Shown here piece after piece: positions 8,856 to 16,828 of a DNA stretch of 64,000 nt. The first letter of the stretch is position 1; the number at the start of each line of letters is the position of its first letter. The stretch is from an uncultured Tateyamaria sp. (GTDB lineage Bacteria; Pseudomonadota; Alphaproteobacteria; Rhodobacterales; Rhodobacteraceae), in contig NZ_CANLAG010000001.1 in assembly GCF_947488715.1 (NCBI RefSeq), forward strand, positions 248,001-312,000, read 5' to 3'. The notes under the pieces were generated by a model. The model saw nothing but the letters and a program-made list of their open reading frames with translations, ran no database searches and had not been told where the DNA came from. A program made the translations under genes and the position numbers.

Positions 8856-9652
8856 CGCCGGAACAACACGCTCAGGCCGCCTCTGATCTATTGCACGCCG
8901 AGGCGACGGGCACTCAGATTGGCCTGCTGTCGCAACAATACCCCGCGATGGATGTGGATGACGCTTATGCCATCCAGAACGCGATTCACACCGCCAAGCT
9001 GACGCAGGGGCGGTCGGTTGTGGGCTGGAAGATCGGGCTGACCTCCAAGGCGATGCAATACGCGCTGAACATCGACATACCCGACAGCGGCATCCTGTTC
9101 GACGACATGGTGTTCGAACATGGCTCGACCGTCCCTGCGGGGCGTTTCATCCAGCCGCGGGTCGAGGCCGAGATCGCCTTTGTGATGAAAGGGGCGCTGG
9201 GTGGCGCTGACGTCACCCGCGACGCGGTGCTCGCGGCGACGGATTATGTCGCGCCATCGCTCGAAATTCTCGATACGCGGATCGTGCGGGCCGATCACCA
9301 GACCGGGCAGACCCGCAATGTGTTCGACACCATCAGCGACAATGCTGCAAACGCGGGCATCGTGCTTGGGCCCCAACGGTACCAACCTGGCGAATTTGAT
9401 CTGCGATGGGTCGGGGCCATCACCAGCCGCAATGGCGAGGTCGAGGAAACCGGCCTTGGGGCCGGGGTGCTGAACGACCCGGTGCAAAGCGTCGTTTGGC
9501 TGGCGCGTCGCATGGCCAACTATGGGCAAAGCATCGCGCCGGGTCAGGTGATCCTGTCCGGCAGCTTTATCCGCCCGGTGGAATGCCCGCCCGGTTCGCA
9601 GATTTCGGCCGATTTCGGTCGGTTCGGCGGTGTTGAGATCGCGTTTGCCTGA
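8852..9652 (+). CDS. hpaH: 2-oxo-hept-4-ene-1,7-dioate hydratase
   Basis: A 266-residue member of the hydratase/decarboxylase branch of the FAH superfamily. The signatures VVGWKIGLTSKAMQ, QPRVEAEIAFVMKG (metal-binding Glu pair), SLEILDTRI and VILSGSFIRP are all typical of HpaH/MhpD/XylJ-type enzymes. In the homoprotocatechuate pathway it hydrates 2-oxohept-4-ene-1,7-dioate to the 4-hydroxy compound that HpaI then cleaves. The start overlaps the upstream stop (ATGA). It is the last gene of the operon; no hpaI or hpaF follows and the next gene is convergent, 6 bases away. Confidence 0.92.
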   Translation: MTPEQHAQAASDLLHAEATGTQIGLLSQQYPAMDVDDAYAIQNAIHTAKLTQGRSVVGWKIGLTSKAMQYALNIDIPDSGILFDDMVFEHGSTVPAGRFIQPRVEAEIAFVMKGALGGADVTRDAVLAATDYVAPSLEILDTRIVRADHQTGQTRNVFDTISDNAANAGIVLGPQRYQPGEFDLRWVGAITSRNGEVEETGLGAGVLNDPVQSVVWLARRMANYGQSIAPGQVILSGSFIRPVECPPGSQISADFGRFGGVEIAFA

Positions 9653-9658
9653 CCGGGG

Positions 9659-10651
9659 TCAGCAGTACCGCTCGGGGCCTTCCCACTGCGTCGATGTATA
9701 GCGATCTCCGGCGGCCCATCCGACTGGCAGAACGGCGTCGATCCGGGCCAGATCATCCGCGCTCAACGTCATCTCCATCCCCTGCAACAGTTCTGCCAGA
9801 TGCGCAGTGTTCTTTGTGCCGGGGATCGGCAACACGTGGTCGCCGCGCGACACCAGCCACGCAATCGCCACCGCCGCTGCGGGCGCGCCCATCTCTGCGG
9901 CCAGCGCGCGGAACCGGTCGGTTGCGGCGATGTTGGCGCTGTAGTTCGGCTCGACGAAACGCGGGTTGTCCTTGGTAAAGGCCATCGACTGCCCGTGTGC
10001 GTAGCTGAACGGCGCATCGGTCAGAAACGCCCGCCCAACGGGGGAAAACGCGACCAGCGTGACGTCCATTTCGGCGCAGGTCTGGATCAGCCCCAACTCA
10101 GGCGCGCGGGTCGACAGCGAATATTCGGACTGCACCGCCGCAATCGGGCATTCAGTGGCGGCGCGACGCAAGGTGTGGGGCGCAATCTCTGAAAAGCCCA
10201 CGGCGCGGGTCTTGCCTGCGTCGATCAGTGACTTGAGCGTTCCGGCCACGTCCTCGGGGCTGTGGGCGGTGTCCAGCCTGTGCACATAGAACAGATCAAC
10301 ATGATCAACACCCAGCCGTTGCAGGCTCTCGTCCAGACACTGCGTGAGGTAGGCGGGATCGTTGTTGAACCGTCGCTCCGGCTGGCCGGTGATGCCGGCC
10401 TTGGTCGCAAGCACCATGTCATCCCGCGCGCCGGGTGTGTCCTTGAACCAACTGCCGATGATCTCTTCGGACCGGCCCGCGCCATAGACGTTTGAGGTGT
10501 CGATATGGGTCACGCCCGCATCCCGGCAGGCATGCAGCACGGCATGGCTGTCTTCGGGTGTGGCGTTTCCGTAGATCCCGGCGAATGACATCGCGCCAAT
10601 GCCGAACTGAGACACCGCAGGGCCACTTGCCCCCAGACGGATGGTTTTCAT
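9659..10651 (-). CDS. aldo/keto reductase
   Basis: A 330-residue AKR barrel. Visible catalytic elements are Asp/Tyr in HIDTSNVYGAGRSEEI, Lys in MVLATKAG and His in DHVDLFYVHRLD; the C-terminal LPIPGTKNTAHL is the NADPH phosphate-binding segment. ATG at 10651 was chosen over upstream extension because GGGGAG lies before it and the protein then begins MKTIRLGASG, as in the AKR13/YajO-like group. It is expected to reduce aldehydes or ketones with NADPH; the substrate is unknown. It converges on hpaH and lies downstream of the tricarboxylate operon, from which it is separated by about 100 bases containing a 16-base palindrome. Confidence 0.9.
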   Translation of the reverse strand: MKTIRLGASGPAVSQFGIGAMSFAGIYGNATPEDSHAVLHACRDAGVTHIDTSNVYGAGRSEEIIGSWFKDTPGARDDMVLATKAGITGQPERRFNNDPAYLTQCLDESLQRLGVDHVDLFYVHRLDTAHSPEDVAGTLKSLIDAGKTRAVGFSEIAPHTLRRAATECPIAAVQSEYSLSTRAPELGLIQTCAEMDVTLVAFSPVGRAFLTDAPFSYAHGQSMAFTKDNPRFVEPNYSANIAATDRFRALAAEMGAPAAAVAIAWLVSRGDHVLPIPGTKNTAHLAELLQGMEMTLSADDLARIDAVLPVGWAAGDRYTSTQWEGPERYC

Positions 10652-10733
10652 GGCTGAACTCCCCTGCCTTGCTGCCCGTGCAGGTATAGGCCGCCGGGCC
10701 GCGGAACGCACCCGAATTGCGGCGCGCAGGTGC

Positions 10734-10749
10734 TGTCCCCGCGGGGACA
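10734..10749. repeat. 16-base perfect palindrome, copy 1
   Basis: TGTCCCCGCGGGGACA lies between the citryl-CoA lyase stop and the aldo/keto reductase start. The same 16 bases form the core of a longer palindrome at 14754-14775, so two copies bracket the tctB-tctA-CoA transferase-lyase block. With no loop and no T-run it does not look like a terminator. Confidence 0.7.
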
Positions 10750-10753
10750 AAAC

Positions 10754-11539
10754 TCAAGTGCTTTTATCTATTGGATTTTTGCCAGTGTAGGTCCAGCGAT
10801 AGCCGGGTGGGGTCGGCCCCTTGTTGCGCCCGCCCTGCTGGGTCTGTTCCCACGCATGAGACAGGATGCCAACAGAGCGCGACAAACAGAAAAGGCCCCG
10901 CGCCAACGGTGCCGGAAACCCCAGTTCGGCAAAGATGACGGCTGTCGCGCCGTCGATGTTCATCGGAATGGGTTTGCCCTTGGCCTCGGCCAACGTGGTC
11001 TCGACCGCGCGCGCAATAGCAGCAAAACGGCCAGTGACGACATCCGCCGCTGCGGCGTCATCGACCAGCGCCAACAGACGCGGCGCACGTGGGTCGACTG
11101 GCGTGTGAAACCGGTGGCCAAAGCCTGGGATGTATGGCCCGTTTTCAGCGCGCCACTCGTCCAGCACAGCCTCAGTATCCGCAGGGTCGCCAATGCGGTG
11201 AAACAGCACAACCGCCTGTTCGCCCGCGCCACCATGCACATCGTCCAGCATGTTCACCGCCGACGCCATTGCACCGTTCAGCCCCAAACCGCAGGTCACG
11301 GCCATACGCGCGGTCGCAATGGACGGCGCTTGCGGGCCATGGTCCACCGCCGCAACCAGCGCCGCCTCGAGCAGATGGGCCTCTTCGGCGCTGGGCATGT
11401 CACCGCGCGTCATCAGCCAGATCATCTGGACAAAGCCGACAGTGCCGATCAGGTCCTCGATCGGATGCCCGCGCATCCGGATCTGACCGGGGGCCATGTC
11501 GATGATCTCTGTCTGCCACCAATCGGATACGTCGCTCAT
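10754..11539 (-). CDS. citryl-CoA lyase (citrate synthase fold)
   Basis: At 261 residues this is much shorter than citrate synthase (about 430) but retains the catalytic triad: His in DDVHGGAGE (about 102), His in PGFGHRFH (about 142) and Asp in MNIDGATA (about 196). This fits the citryl-CoA lyase type, which splits citryl-CoA (or a related acyl-CoA) into acetyl-CoA and oxaloacetate. Its start overlaps the CoA-transferase stop by 4 bases, and the pair follows the TctCBA transporter genes. The likely path is uptake of a tricarboxylate, CoA transfer, then cleavage. The exact acid (citrate, citramalate or similar) is not shown by the sequence. Confidence 0.83.
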   Translation of the reverse strand: MSDVSDWWQTEIIDMAPGQIRMRGHPIEDLIGTVGFVQMIWLMTRGDMPSAEEAHLLEAALVAAVDHGPQAPSIATARMAVTCGLGLNGAMASAVNMLDDVHGGAGEQAVVLFHRIGDPADTEAVLDEWRAENGPYIPGFGHRFHTPVDPRAPRLLALVDDAAAADVVTGRFAAIARAVETTLAEAKGKPIPMNIDGATAVIFAELGFPAPLARGLFCLSRSVGILSHAWEQTQQGGRNKGPTPPGYRWTYTGKNPIDKST

Positions 11540-12729
11540 ATCGCCCCCTTTTCGGTCAGGTCCCTGATGTCCGACGCGTCCAGCCCCAGCGCGCCCCAGA
11601 CCTCGGACGCATGCGCGCCCAGTTCGGGTGGCGGCGTGCCGACCTCGAGCGGTGCGCCGTCCAGTTTGACCCCGGTGTTCACCACCGAGATATCGCGCCC
11701 CACACCCGGCACATCGGCAAATTGCGACAGCAATCCGCGCTCTGCCACCTGAGGATGATCGAGCACGTCAGCCACGGACATGACGGCCCCCGCAGGCACG
11801 CCAATGCGGTTCAGGTCCCGCGCCAGATCGCGCGCGGTGTGATCGGTCAGTGCCGCCTCGATACGTGCGCGCAGGGCATGCCGGTTGCGCTTGCGGTCTT
11901 CGCGGGTGGCATAGTCGGGGTCGTCCCGCAAGACCGCCAGCCCCAGATGGTCCGACAACAGCACCCACTGTTCGTCCTTGTTGGCGGCGATGTTGATCAA
12001 CCCGTCGCCTGTTTGAAACGCGCCCGATGGTGCGGATGTCGGGTTTTCATTCCCATGTGCCGCAGGCATCGCCCCCGCGATCAGGTGGTTGGAGACAACC
12101 CAGCCCATCGTGGCCAGCACGCTTTCCAGCATCGAGCAGTCGATAAAGCAGCCCCTGGGCCGCGCATTCAACGCCGATGCAATGGCAAAGGCCGCCGTCA
12201 TTCCGCCCACCGTGTCCGCCACAGGGTATCCGACACGCAGCGGGGCGCTGTCAGCGTCGCCCGTGATCGACATCACACCCGACACGCCCTGAATGATCTG
12301 ATCATAGGCGGGGCGGTCGACCCACGGTCCGTCCTGCCCGAAGCCCGAGATTGCGCAATAGATCAAGTCCGGTTTCACGTCCCTTAGGGCGTCATACCCA
12401 AGACCCAGCCGGTCCATCACTCCGGGGCGAAAATTCTCGACCACCACATCTGCAGTGGCCACCAGCCGCAGAAACAGCACCTTGCCGTCGGGGTGCTTGA
12501 AGTTGACGGTGACCGACCTCTTGCCCGCGTTCTGGGCGAGAAAAGACACGCCCATATGCGCAGCATTCAGCTCCGGATCGGCACCAAGCTGGCGGGCAAG
12601 ATCGCCGCGCCCCGGTGCCTCGACCTTGATCACGTCAGCGCCCATATGCGCAAGCTGGTGGCAGCAAAAGGGCCCGGCCAGAACATTGGTCAGGTCGAGC
12701 ACCCGGATGCCGGCAAGCGGTTTAGTCAC
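11536..12729 (-). CDS. family III CoA-transferase (CaiB/BaiF)
   Basis: A 397-residue CaiB/BaiF-type CoA-transferase. It opens LAGIRVLDLTNVLAGPF, has the conserved VKVEAPGRGDLAR and NAGKRSVTVNFKHPDGK segments, and VVVENFRPGVMDRLGLGYD, all family landmarks; the catalytic Asp is expected shortly after, in the AYDQIIQGVSG region. The start is GTG at 12729, placed inside the end of tctA, with GAGGG upstream. It is sandwiched between tctA and the citryl-CoA lyase gene with overlaps on both sides, which implies it activates the imported acid as a CoA thioester. Confidence 0.9.
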   Translation of the reverse strand: MTKPLAGIRVLDLTNVLAGPFCCHQLAHMGADVIKVEAPGRGDLARQLGADPELNAAHMGVSFLAQNAGKRSVTVNFKHPDGKVLFLRLVATADVVVENFRPGVMDRLGLGYDALRDVKPDLIYCAISGFGQDGPWVDRPAYDQIIQGVSGVMSITGDADSAPLRVGYPVADTVGGMTAAFAIASALNARPRGCFIDCSMLESVLATMGWVVSNHLIAGAMPAAHGNENPTSAPSGAFQTGDGLINIAANKDEQWVLLSDHLGLAVLRDDPDYATREDRKRNRHALRARIEAALTDHTARDLARDLNRIGVPAGAVMSVADVLDHPQVAERGLLSQFADVPGVGRDISVVNTGVKLDGAPLEVGTPPPELGAHASEVWGALGLDASDIRDLTEKGAI

Positions 12730-14236
12730 CGTCGGCCACGCCCTCGGCCCGTGCCCGCGCGCGCCGCGCCCGGTAGCTGGGCAGGATCACCAACAGCGCC
12801 GCGACGATCAACAGACCAAGCGTCATGGGGCGTTCCCAGATGAACCCGATACCATCATAAAGCTGCATGGACCGGCTGAAGTTGTCCTCGAGCATGCCGC
12901 CCAGAATGAAGCCGATCAGCAGCGGTGCCAACGGATAATCGGCAAAGCGCAGCACGGTCGCACAGACGCCAAAGCCCACAAGCAACAGCAGTTCGGTCGC
13001 GTTGTTTTGCCCGATATAGGCCCCCATCAGCGTAAAAAAGAGGATGAATGGGATCAGGAAATTGCGCGGCACCGCGAGGATCTTGGCGATGTAGGGGATC
13101 AACGGCAGGTTCAGGATCAGCAGCACAAGGTTACCGATATACATCGAGATGATCACCGCCCAGAAGATCTGCGGATCGTCGAGCATCAGCCGAGGGCCGG
13201 GCGTGACGTTCAGCGCAATGAGCGCGCCCAACAGGATGGCCGTGGTGCCCGAGCCGGGAATGCCCAGCGTCAGCAGCGGGACAAAGGACCCGGTACAGGC
13301 CGCGTTGTTGGCAGTCTCTGGCGCGGCAAGACCCTTGATCGACCCTTTGCCGAACTCCTGTTTTTCCTTCTCTGGCGCGATGTTGCGCTCGACCGCGTAG
13401 CCCAGGAACGACGCGATGGTCGCCCCCGCACCGGGCAGCACGCCGATGAAAAAGCCTTGCAGCGATTGGCGACCAATCACCGGCGCAATGGATTTGGCTT
13501 CGTCGCGGGTGATGCGCAGATCCTTGATATCGCCGGACTGGCCGGACTTGGACCGCGCGGGGTCCATGACCAGATACAGCGCCTCGGGCAGCGCAAACAT
13601 CGCCATGGCCAACGTGATGAAGGCAAAGCCGGATTGCAGGTCCATCAGCCCCATCGTGAAACGCGGCATGTTAAAGAGCGCGCCCTCGCCAACGGTGGCC
13701 ATGATCAGGCCCAGCAGGGTCATCATGATGGCCTTGGCCACCTGACCGGTGCCCGCAAAGGCCGCGATGGCCGACAGGCCCACAACCATCAGTGCAAAGT
13801 ACTCGGCAGAGTGGAACAGCAGGGCCACGGATGACAGCATTGGCGCAAAGATCATCAACAGGATGGCCCCAACCGTGCCGCCACAGAAAGACGCGATGGC
13901 GGCGATGGTCAGTGCTTTGCCCGCCTTGCCGTCACGGGCCATGGGGTAGCCATCAAAACTGGTTGCGACCGTGCCCGCGACCCCCGGCGCGTTCAGCAGA
14001 ATGGACGAGGTCGAGCCACCAAAGATGGCGCCGTAGTAGACGCCAGCCAGCAGGATCAGCGCGGCTGAGGGATCACCCAGCGAGATGGCGACAGGGATCA
14101 TGATGGCGATGATCGACATCGGGCCAAGGCCCGGCAACATACCGATGAACGTGCCGATGAGACAGCCGCCGATGACCATGAGGAGGTTTTGAACAGAAAA
14201 GGCCGTTTGCAGGCCGATCAGGATACCTTCGAGCAT
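12722..14236 (-). CDS. tctA: tripartite tricarboxylate transporter large permease TctA
   Basis: This 504-residue protein is the large, roughly 12-helix membrane subunit of a tripartite tricarboxylate transporter. The family signature GTFIGMLPGLGPMSIIAIMIP is near the N-terminus (partial quote of the motif: GMLPGLGPMS), and FGGSTSSILLNAPG and a second GVLPGAGATIASFLGY repeat reflect the internal duplication of the family. ATG at 14236 starts the standard MLEGILIGLQ. It works with TctB and the periplasmic binder TctC to import tricarboxylates with cation symport. It overlaps the CoA-transferase start and lies 4 bases after tctB. Confidence 0.94.
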   Translation of the reverse strand: MLEGILIGLQTAFSVQNLLMVIGGCLIGTFIGMLPGLGPMSIIAIMIPVAISLGDPSAALILLAGVYYGAIFGGSTSSILLNAPGVAGTVATSFDGYPMARDGKAGKALTIAAIASFCGGTVGAILLMIFAPMLSSVALLFHSAEYFALMVVGLSAIAAFAGTGQVAKAIMMTLLGLIMATVGEGALFNMPRFTMGLMDLQSGFAFITLAMAMFALPEALYLVMDPARSKSGQSGDIKDLRITRDEAKSIAPVIGRQSLQGFFIGVLPGAGATIASFLGYAVERNIAPEKEKQEFGKGSIKGLAAPETANNAACTGSFVPLLTLGIPGSGTTAILLGALIALNVTPGPRLMLDDPQIFWAVIISMYIGNLVLLILNLPLIPYIAKILAVPRNFLIPFILFFTLMGAYIGQNNATELLLLVGFGVCATVLRFADYPLAPLLIGFILGGMLEDNFSRSMQLYDGIGFIWERPMTLGLLIVAALLVILPSYRARRARARAEGVADGD

Positions 14237-14240
14237 GTTC

Positions 14241-14735
14241 TCAAACCCCCATGAATGCTGGCAGGGGGCGCAGGAAGATGCCCAGCACCACCTGCACCAG
14301 ATACCATACGATGCCAGTGGCAAGGCCCGCGACAACGATCATCGTGATCCAGCGGCGCTCGCCCAAAATGGCGGAACCTATGACCAAGAACCCCACCGTT
14401 GCGGCGATGAAGCCCGCAGGACGCAACAGCAGTGCATAGGCAACCATTAAACCAAGCAGCAAACCGGCCTGGCCGAGTTTGAACTCTTTGAGCTGGCGAT
14501 AGACGGTGACCGAAGGGTCTTGGTCGCGGGGCTTGTCGGGCTTTTCCAGCCCAAGCACGATGATGAGCCCCACAAGAATGCCAATGATGGACAACACCTT
14601 GGGGAAGGTCGACGGCCATATGGGATTGCGCTGCATGAACGGGGCAAGACCCGCATCCATCGTGAACCAGGCGGCATAGCCATAAGCCACAAATATTCCA
14701 AGCAGGACCAAACCGATCCAACGATCAAGCGCCAT
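14241..14735 (-). CDS. tctB: tripartite tricarboxylate transporter small permease TctB
   Basis: A 164-residue small membrane subunit with four hydrophobic stretches (about residues 6-22, 41-58, 86-104 and 107-150), the normal TctB plan. ATG at 14735 follows GGGAGGGTGATA, a strong ribosome site, and gives the usual MALDRWIGL start. It is followed by tctA with a 4-base gap. It is separated from tctC by a 340-base gap full of stem-loops, an arrangement often linked with higher expression of the binding protein than of the membrane subunits. Confidence 0.9.
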   Translation of the reverse strand: MALDRWIGLVLLGIFVAYGYAAWFTMDAGLAPFMQRNPIWPSTFPKVLSIIGILVGLIIVLGLEKPDKPRDQDPSVTVYRQLKEFKLGQAGLLLGLMVAYALLLRPAGFIAATVGFLVIGSAILGERRWITMIVVAGLATGIVWYLVQVVLGIFLRPLPAFMGV

Positions 14736-14753
14736 TATCACCCTCCCAACGGG

Positions 14754-14775
14754 GGGTGTCCCCGCGGGGACACCC
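14754..14775. repeat. 22-base perfect palindrome, copy 2
   Basis: Arms GGGTGTCCCCG and CGGGGACACCC meet without a spacer. The central 16 bases are identical to the palindrome at 10734-10749. It lies about 20 bases upstream of the tctB start codon, just beyond the ribosome binding site. A dimeric regulator site or a small dispersed repeat are both possible. Confidence 0.7.
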
Positions 14776-14807
14776 ATTAAATTTACCTGAGAGGGAGGCG
14801 CGATCCT

Positions 14808-14863
14808 GGGGGCGCTGCCCCCGTCCTGCGGACTCCCCCGAGGTATTTTGGGCGAAAGGAAAG
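14808..14863 (+). repeat. family A dispersed repeat, copy 1
   Basis: The element has a GC stem-loop (GGGGG-CGCTG-CCCCC, 14808-14822), a short spacer and the tail CCCCCGAGGTATTTTGGG followed by CGAAAGGAAAG. The same plan occurs at 14985-15035 (minus) and 48187-48286 (plus). Confidence 0.65.
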
Positions 14864-14984
14864 CAAATTTTGAGAAAATGCTCTCTAGTCTACCCGTACG
14901 GTACAGGCTGAGGAGCCGATGACCGTGCGAGAGGAAGGCCGTTGAAAAGCCTTTGATCGGGAGGGGAGGCCATGGCGGTCTCCT

Positions 14985-15035
14985 CTTCCTTTCGCCAAAA
15001 ATACCTTGGGGAGCGCGAGGGGAAAATCCCCTCGC
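14985..15035 (-). repeat. family A dispersed repeat, copy 2 (inverted)
   Basis: Read on the minus strand, GCGAGGGG-ATTTT-CCCCTCGC (15015-15035) is followed by GCTCCCCAAGGTATTTTTGG and CGAAAGGAAG. The tail is nearly identical to the copies at 14808 and 48187. It begins about 40 bases after the tctC stop codon. Confidence 0.65.
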
Positions 15036-15075
15036 ACAAGCTTAGATAGTGTGCGGCGCAAGCCGCGCCTTTGGA

Positions 15076-16059
15076 TCAGAGGAAGCCGAGTTTCTTCATC
15101 AGATCGCCGATGACCTTTTCCTGACCTTCGAGGAAGGTTTTGAAGTCGTCACCGTTGTTGTGGATGTTGACCCACCCGTTGCGGGCGCGCACGGCTTCCC
15201 ATTCGGGTGTTGCATACATTTTGGCGATGGCATCCTGATAAGCGGCCAGTTGTGCCTCGGGCAGACCGGGTGCTCCGAAGAACCCGCGCCAGTTCACGAA
15301 CTCGGTGTCGATGCCCTGTTCCATCATGGTCTGCGCATCCGGGTATGCATCCACGCGCTCAGGTGCGGTGACGCCGATGATCTTGACCTCGCCCGCATTG
15401 GCCAGGTCGACCGCTTCGGAGAAGCCTGTGGACAGCGCTGCGATCTCACCCGACAGCAGGGCTGCCATGGCTTTGCCACCCGCATCGTAGGGGATGTATT
15501 TCACGCCAAGCGCATCTTTGCCTGCCGCTTCCATCACCATCGCGGCGACGAGGTGGTCCATACCACCGGGGACAGATCCGCCGCCCACGGCTGTTGCACC
15601 GGGATCGGCGTCATAGGCTGCGATCAGGTCGGCCATCGAGTTGATCGGGCTGTCCTTGCCCACAACCATGGCTGCGTAGTCACCGATGGTGCCTGCAACC
15701 AGTGTCAGGTCGCGGAAGTTGTGCGGGAACACGCCTGTGAGCGACCGGATCACGATGGGGGTCGAGTTGACCATCAGCGTGCCGTGGTTGCTATCGGCGT
15801 TTTCGATCAGGAAGCCGATCGCCTTGCCACCGCCGCCGCCCGACATGTTCTCAAAGGATGCCGTGCCCACGAGGCCAGCCCCTGTCAGTGCCTCGCCCGT
15901 ACCGCGCGCGGTGCCATCCCAGCCGCCGCCGGCGCCGCCGGGGATCAGAAAGTGGATGCTGTCGACGACCTGATGGCCATCTGCCATTGCCTGACCGCCA
16001 AGGCCCAACGCCAAAGCAGCACCGAGCAGAGCCCTGCGGCTCAGTTCAAACGTTTTCAT
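15076..16059 (-). CDS. tctC: tripartite tricarboxylate transporter substrate-binding protein TctC
   Basis: A 327-residue periplasmic binding protein with a signal peptide that contains the pair Arg-Arg in LSRRALLGAALALGLG and ends near AMADG, so export may be by Sec or Tat. The mature part has the TctC/Bug-type layout: IHFLIPGGAGGGWDGTAR near the start and later GTIGDYAAMVVGKDSP and GGSVPGGMDH. AGGACATT lies before the ATG. It captures the tricarboxylate for TctAB. The gene is divergent from the tctD-like regulator, consistent with local control by that two-component system. Confidence 0.93.
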   Translation of the reverse strand: MKTFELSRRALLGAALALGLGGQAMADGHQVVDSIHFLIPGGAGGGWDGTARGTGEALTGAGLVGTASFENMSGGGGGKAIGFLIENADSNHGTLMVNSTPIVIRSLTGVFPHNFRDLTLVAGTIGDYAAMVVGKDSPINSMADLIAAYDADPGATAVGGGSVPGGMDHLVAAMVMEAAGKDALGVKYIPYDAGGKAMAALLSGEIAALSTGFSEAVDLANAGEVKIIGVTAPERVDAYPDAQTMMEQGIDTEFVNWRGFFGAPGLPEAQLAAYQDAIAKMYATPEWEAVRARNGWVNIHNNGDDFKTFLEGQEKVIGDLMKKLGFL

Positions 16060-16071
16060 AATGTCCTCCCA

Positions 16072-16138
16072 TTTGACTTCACATGCGTTGCACGCGAATG
16101 GTGACAGTCAAACACCCGAACCTGACACAGACCTGTCA
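16072..16138. promoter_or_regulatory. tctC/tctD divergent control region with inverted repeats
   Basis: The 103-base gap holds TTTGACT (16072-16078) and its inverted partner AGTCAAA (16106-16112), and a second inverted pair TGACA-CAGACC-TGTCA (16123-16138). These are candidate sites for the OmpR-type regulator encoded next to them and for the tctC promoter; this assignment is inference. Confidence 0.45.
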
Positions 16139-16162
16139 CGGTCAGAACACCGGCACATGCGC

Positions 16163-16828
16163 ATGAAATATCTGCTGATCGAAGACAATACAGAGCTGGC
16201 GGCCGCGCTGTGCGACCGGATGCGGCTGGATGGGCATGTCATGGATCACGCCGCGACCCTGTCCGAAGGCGCGGATTTTCTGCGGGTCGGGGAATATGAC
16301 CTGATTCTGTTGGACATCATGTTGCCGGATGGGGATGGGCGGCGGTTTCTGGAACGGCACCGCGCGCAGGCCAATGACACGCCAGTGATTGTGCTGACGG
16401 CGCGGTCCGAGGTGTCCGACCGGGTGGGCATGCTGGACCTTGGCGCGGATGACTATTTGACCAAACCGTTCGATCACGCGGAACTGCAGGCGCGGTGTCG
16501 CGCGGTTTTGCGCAGGCGGACGGGGTCCGCGCAAACCGTCATACGGCGGGGTACGGCGGCGCTGGACCCGGTGGCGAGTGTGCTGACGATTGGCGACACA
16601 GAGGTCACGTTGCGCAACCGCGAACTGCGCTTGCTGGAATTGTTCATGAACGCGCCGGGCCAGATCTTTTCCAAGGGCAAGCTGGTGGACCGGCTGTTTT
16701 CCTATGACGACACGGTCACGGAAAACGCGATCGAGGTCTATGTCGGGCGCCTGCGCAAACATCTGGAGCCGTCGAGCGTGACTATCTCGACCCATCGCGG
16801 CCTGGGGTATCGGTTGGATGACGGGTAG
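16163..16828 (+). CDS. TctD-like response regulator (OmpR family)
   Basis: A 221-residue response regulator. The receiver domain begins MKYLLIEDN, has the phospho-acceptor Asp51 in LILLDIMLPDG and the conserved Lys101 in DDYLTKPFD; the C-terminal winged helix ends in ENAIEVYVGRLRKHLE and ISTHRGLGYRL, typical of OmpR/PhoB. ATG at 16163 or the one two codons earlier (16157) are both possible; neither has a strong ribosome site. The histidine kinase gene starts inside its last codons. Its position next to tctCBA matches the TctD/TctE arrangement that controls tricarboxylate uptake. Confidence 0.92.
   Translation: MKYLLIEDNTELAAALCDRMRLDGHVMDHAATLSEGADFLRVGEYDLILLDIMLPDGDGRRFLERHRAQANDTPVIVLTARSEVSDRVGMLDLGADDYLTKPFDHAELQARCRAVLRRRTGSAQTVIRRGTAALDPVASVLTIGDTEVTLRNRELRLLELFMNAPGQIFSKGKLVDRLFSYDDTVTENAIEVYVGRLRKHLEPSSVTISTHRGLGYRLDDG

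Larger units (their letters stand above)
14736..15075. other. tctC-tctB intergenic region with palindrome and two inverted repeat elements
   Basis: No convincing gene is present in these 340 bases. They hold a 22-base palindrome (14754-14775), a family A repeat on the plus strand (14808-14863) and another on the minus strand (14985-15035), in inverted orientation to each other. The minus-strand copy lies just after the tctC stop and has a stem with an ATTTT loop, so it could act as a partial terminator or mRNA end between tctC and tctBA. Confidence 0.7.
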
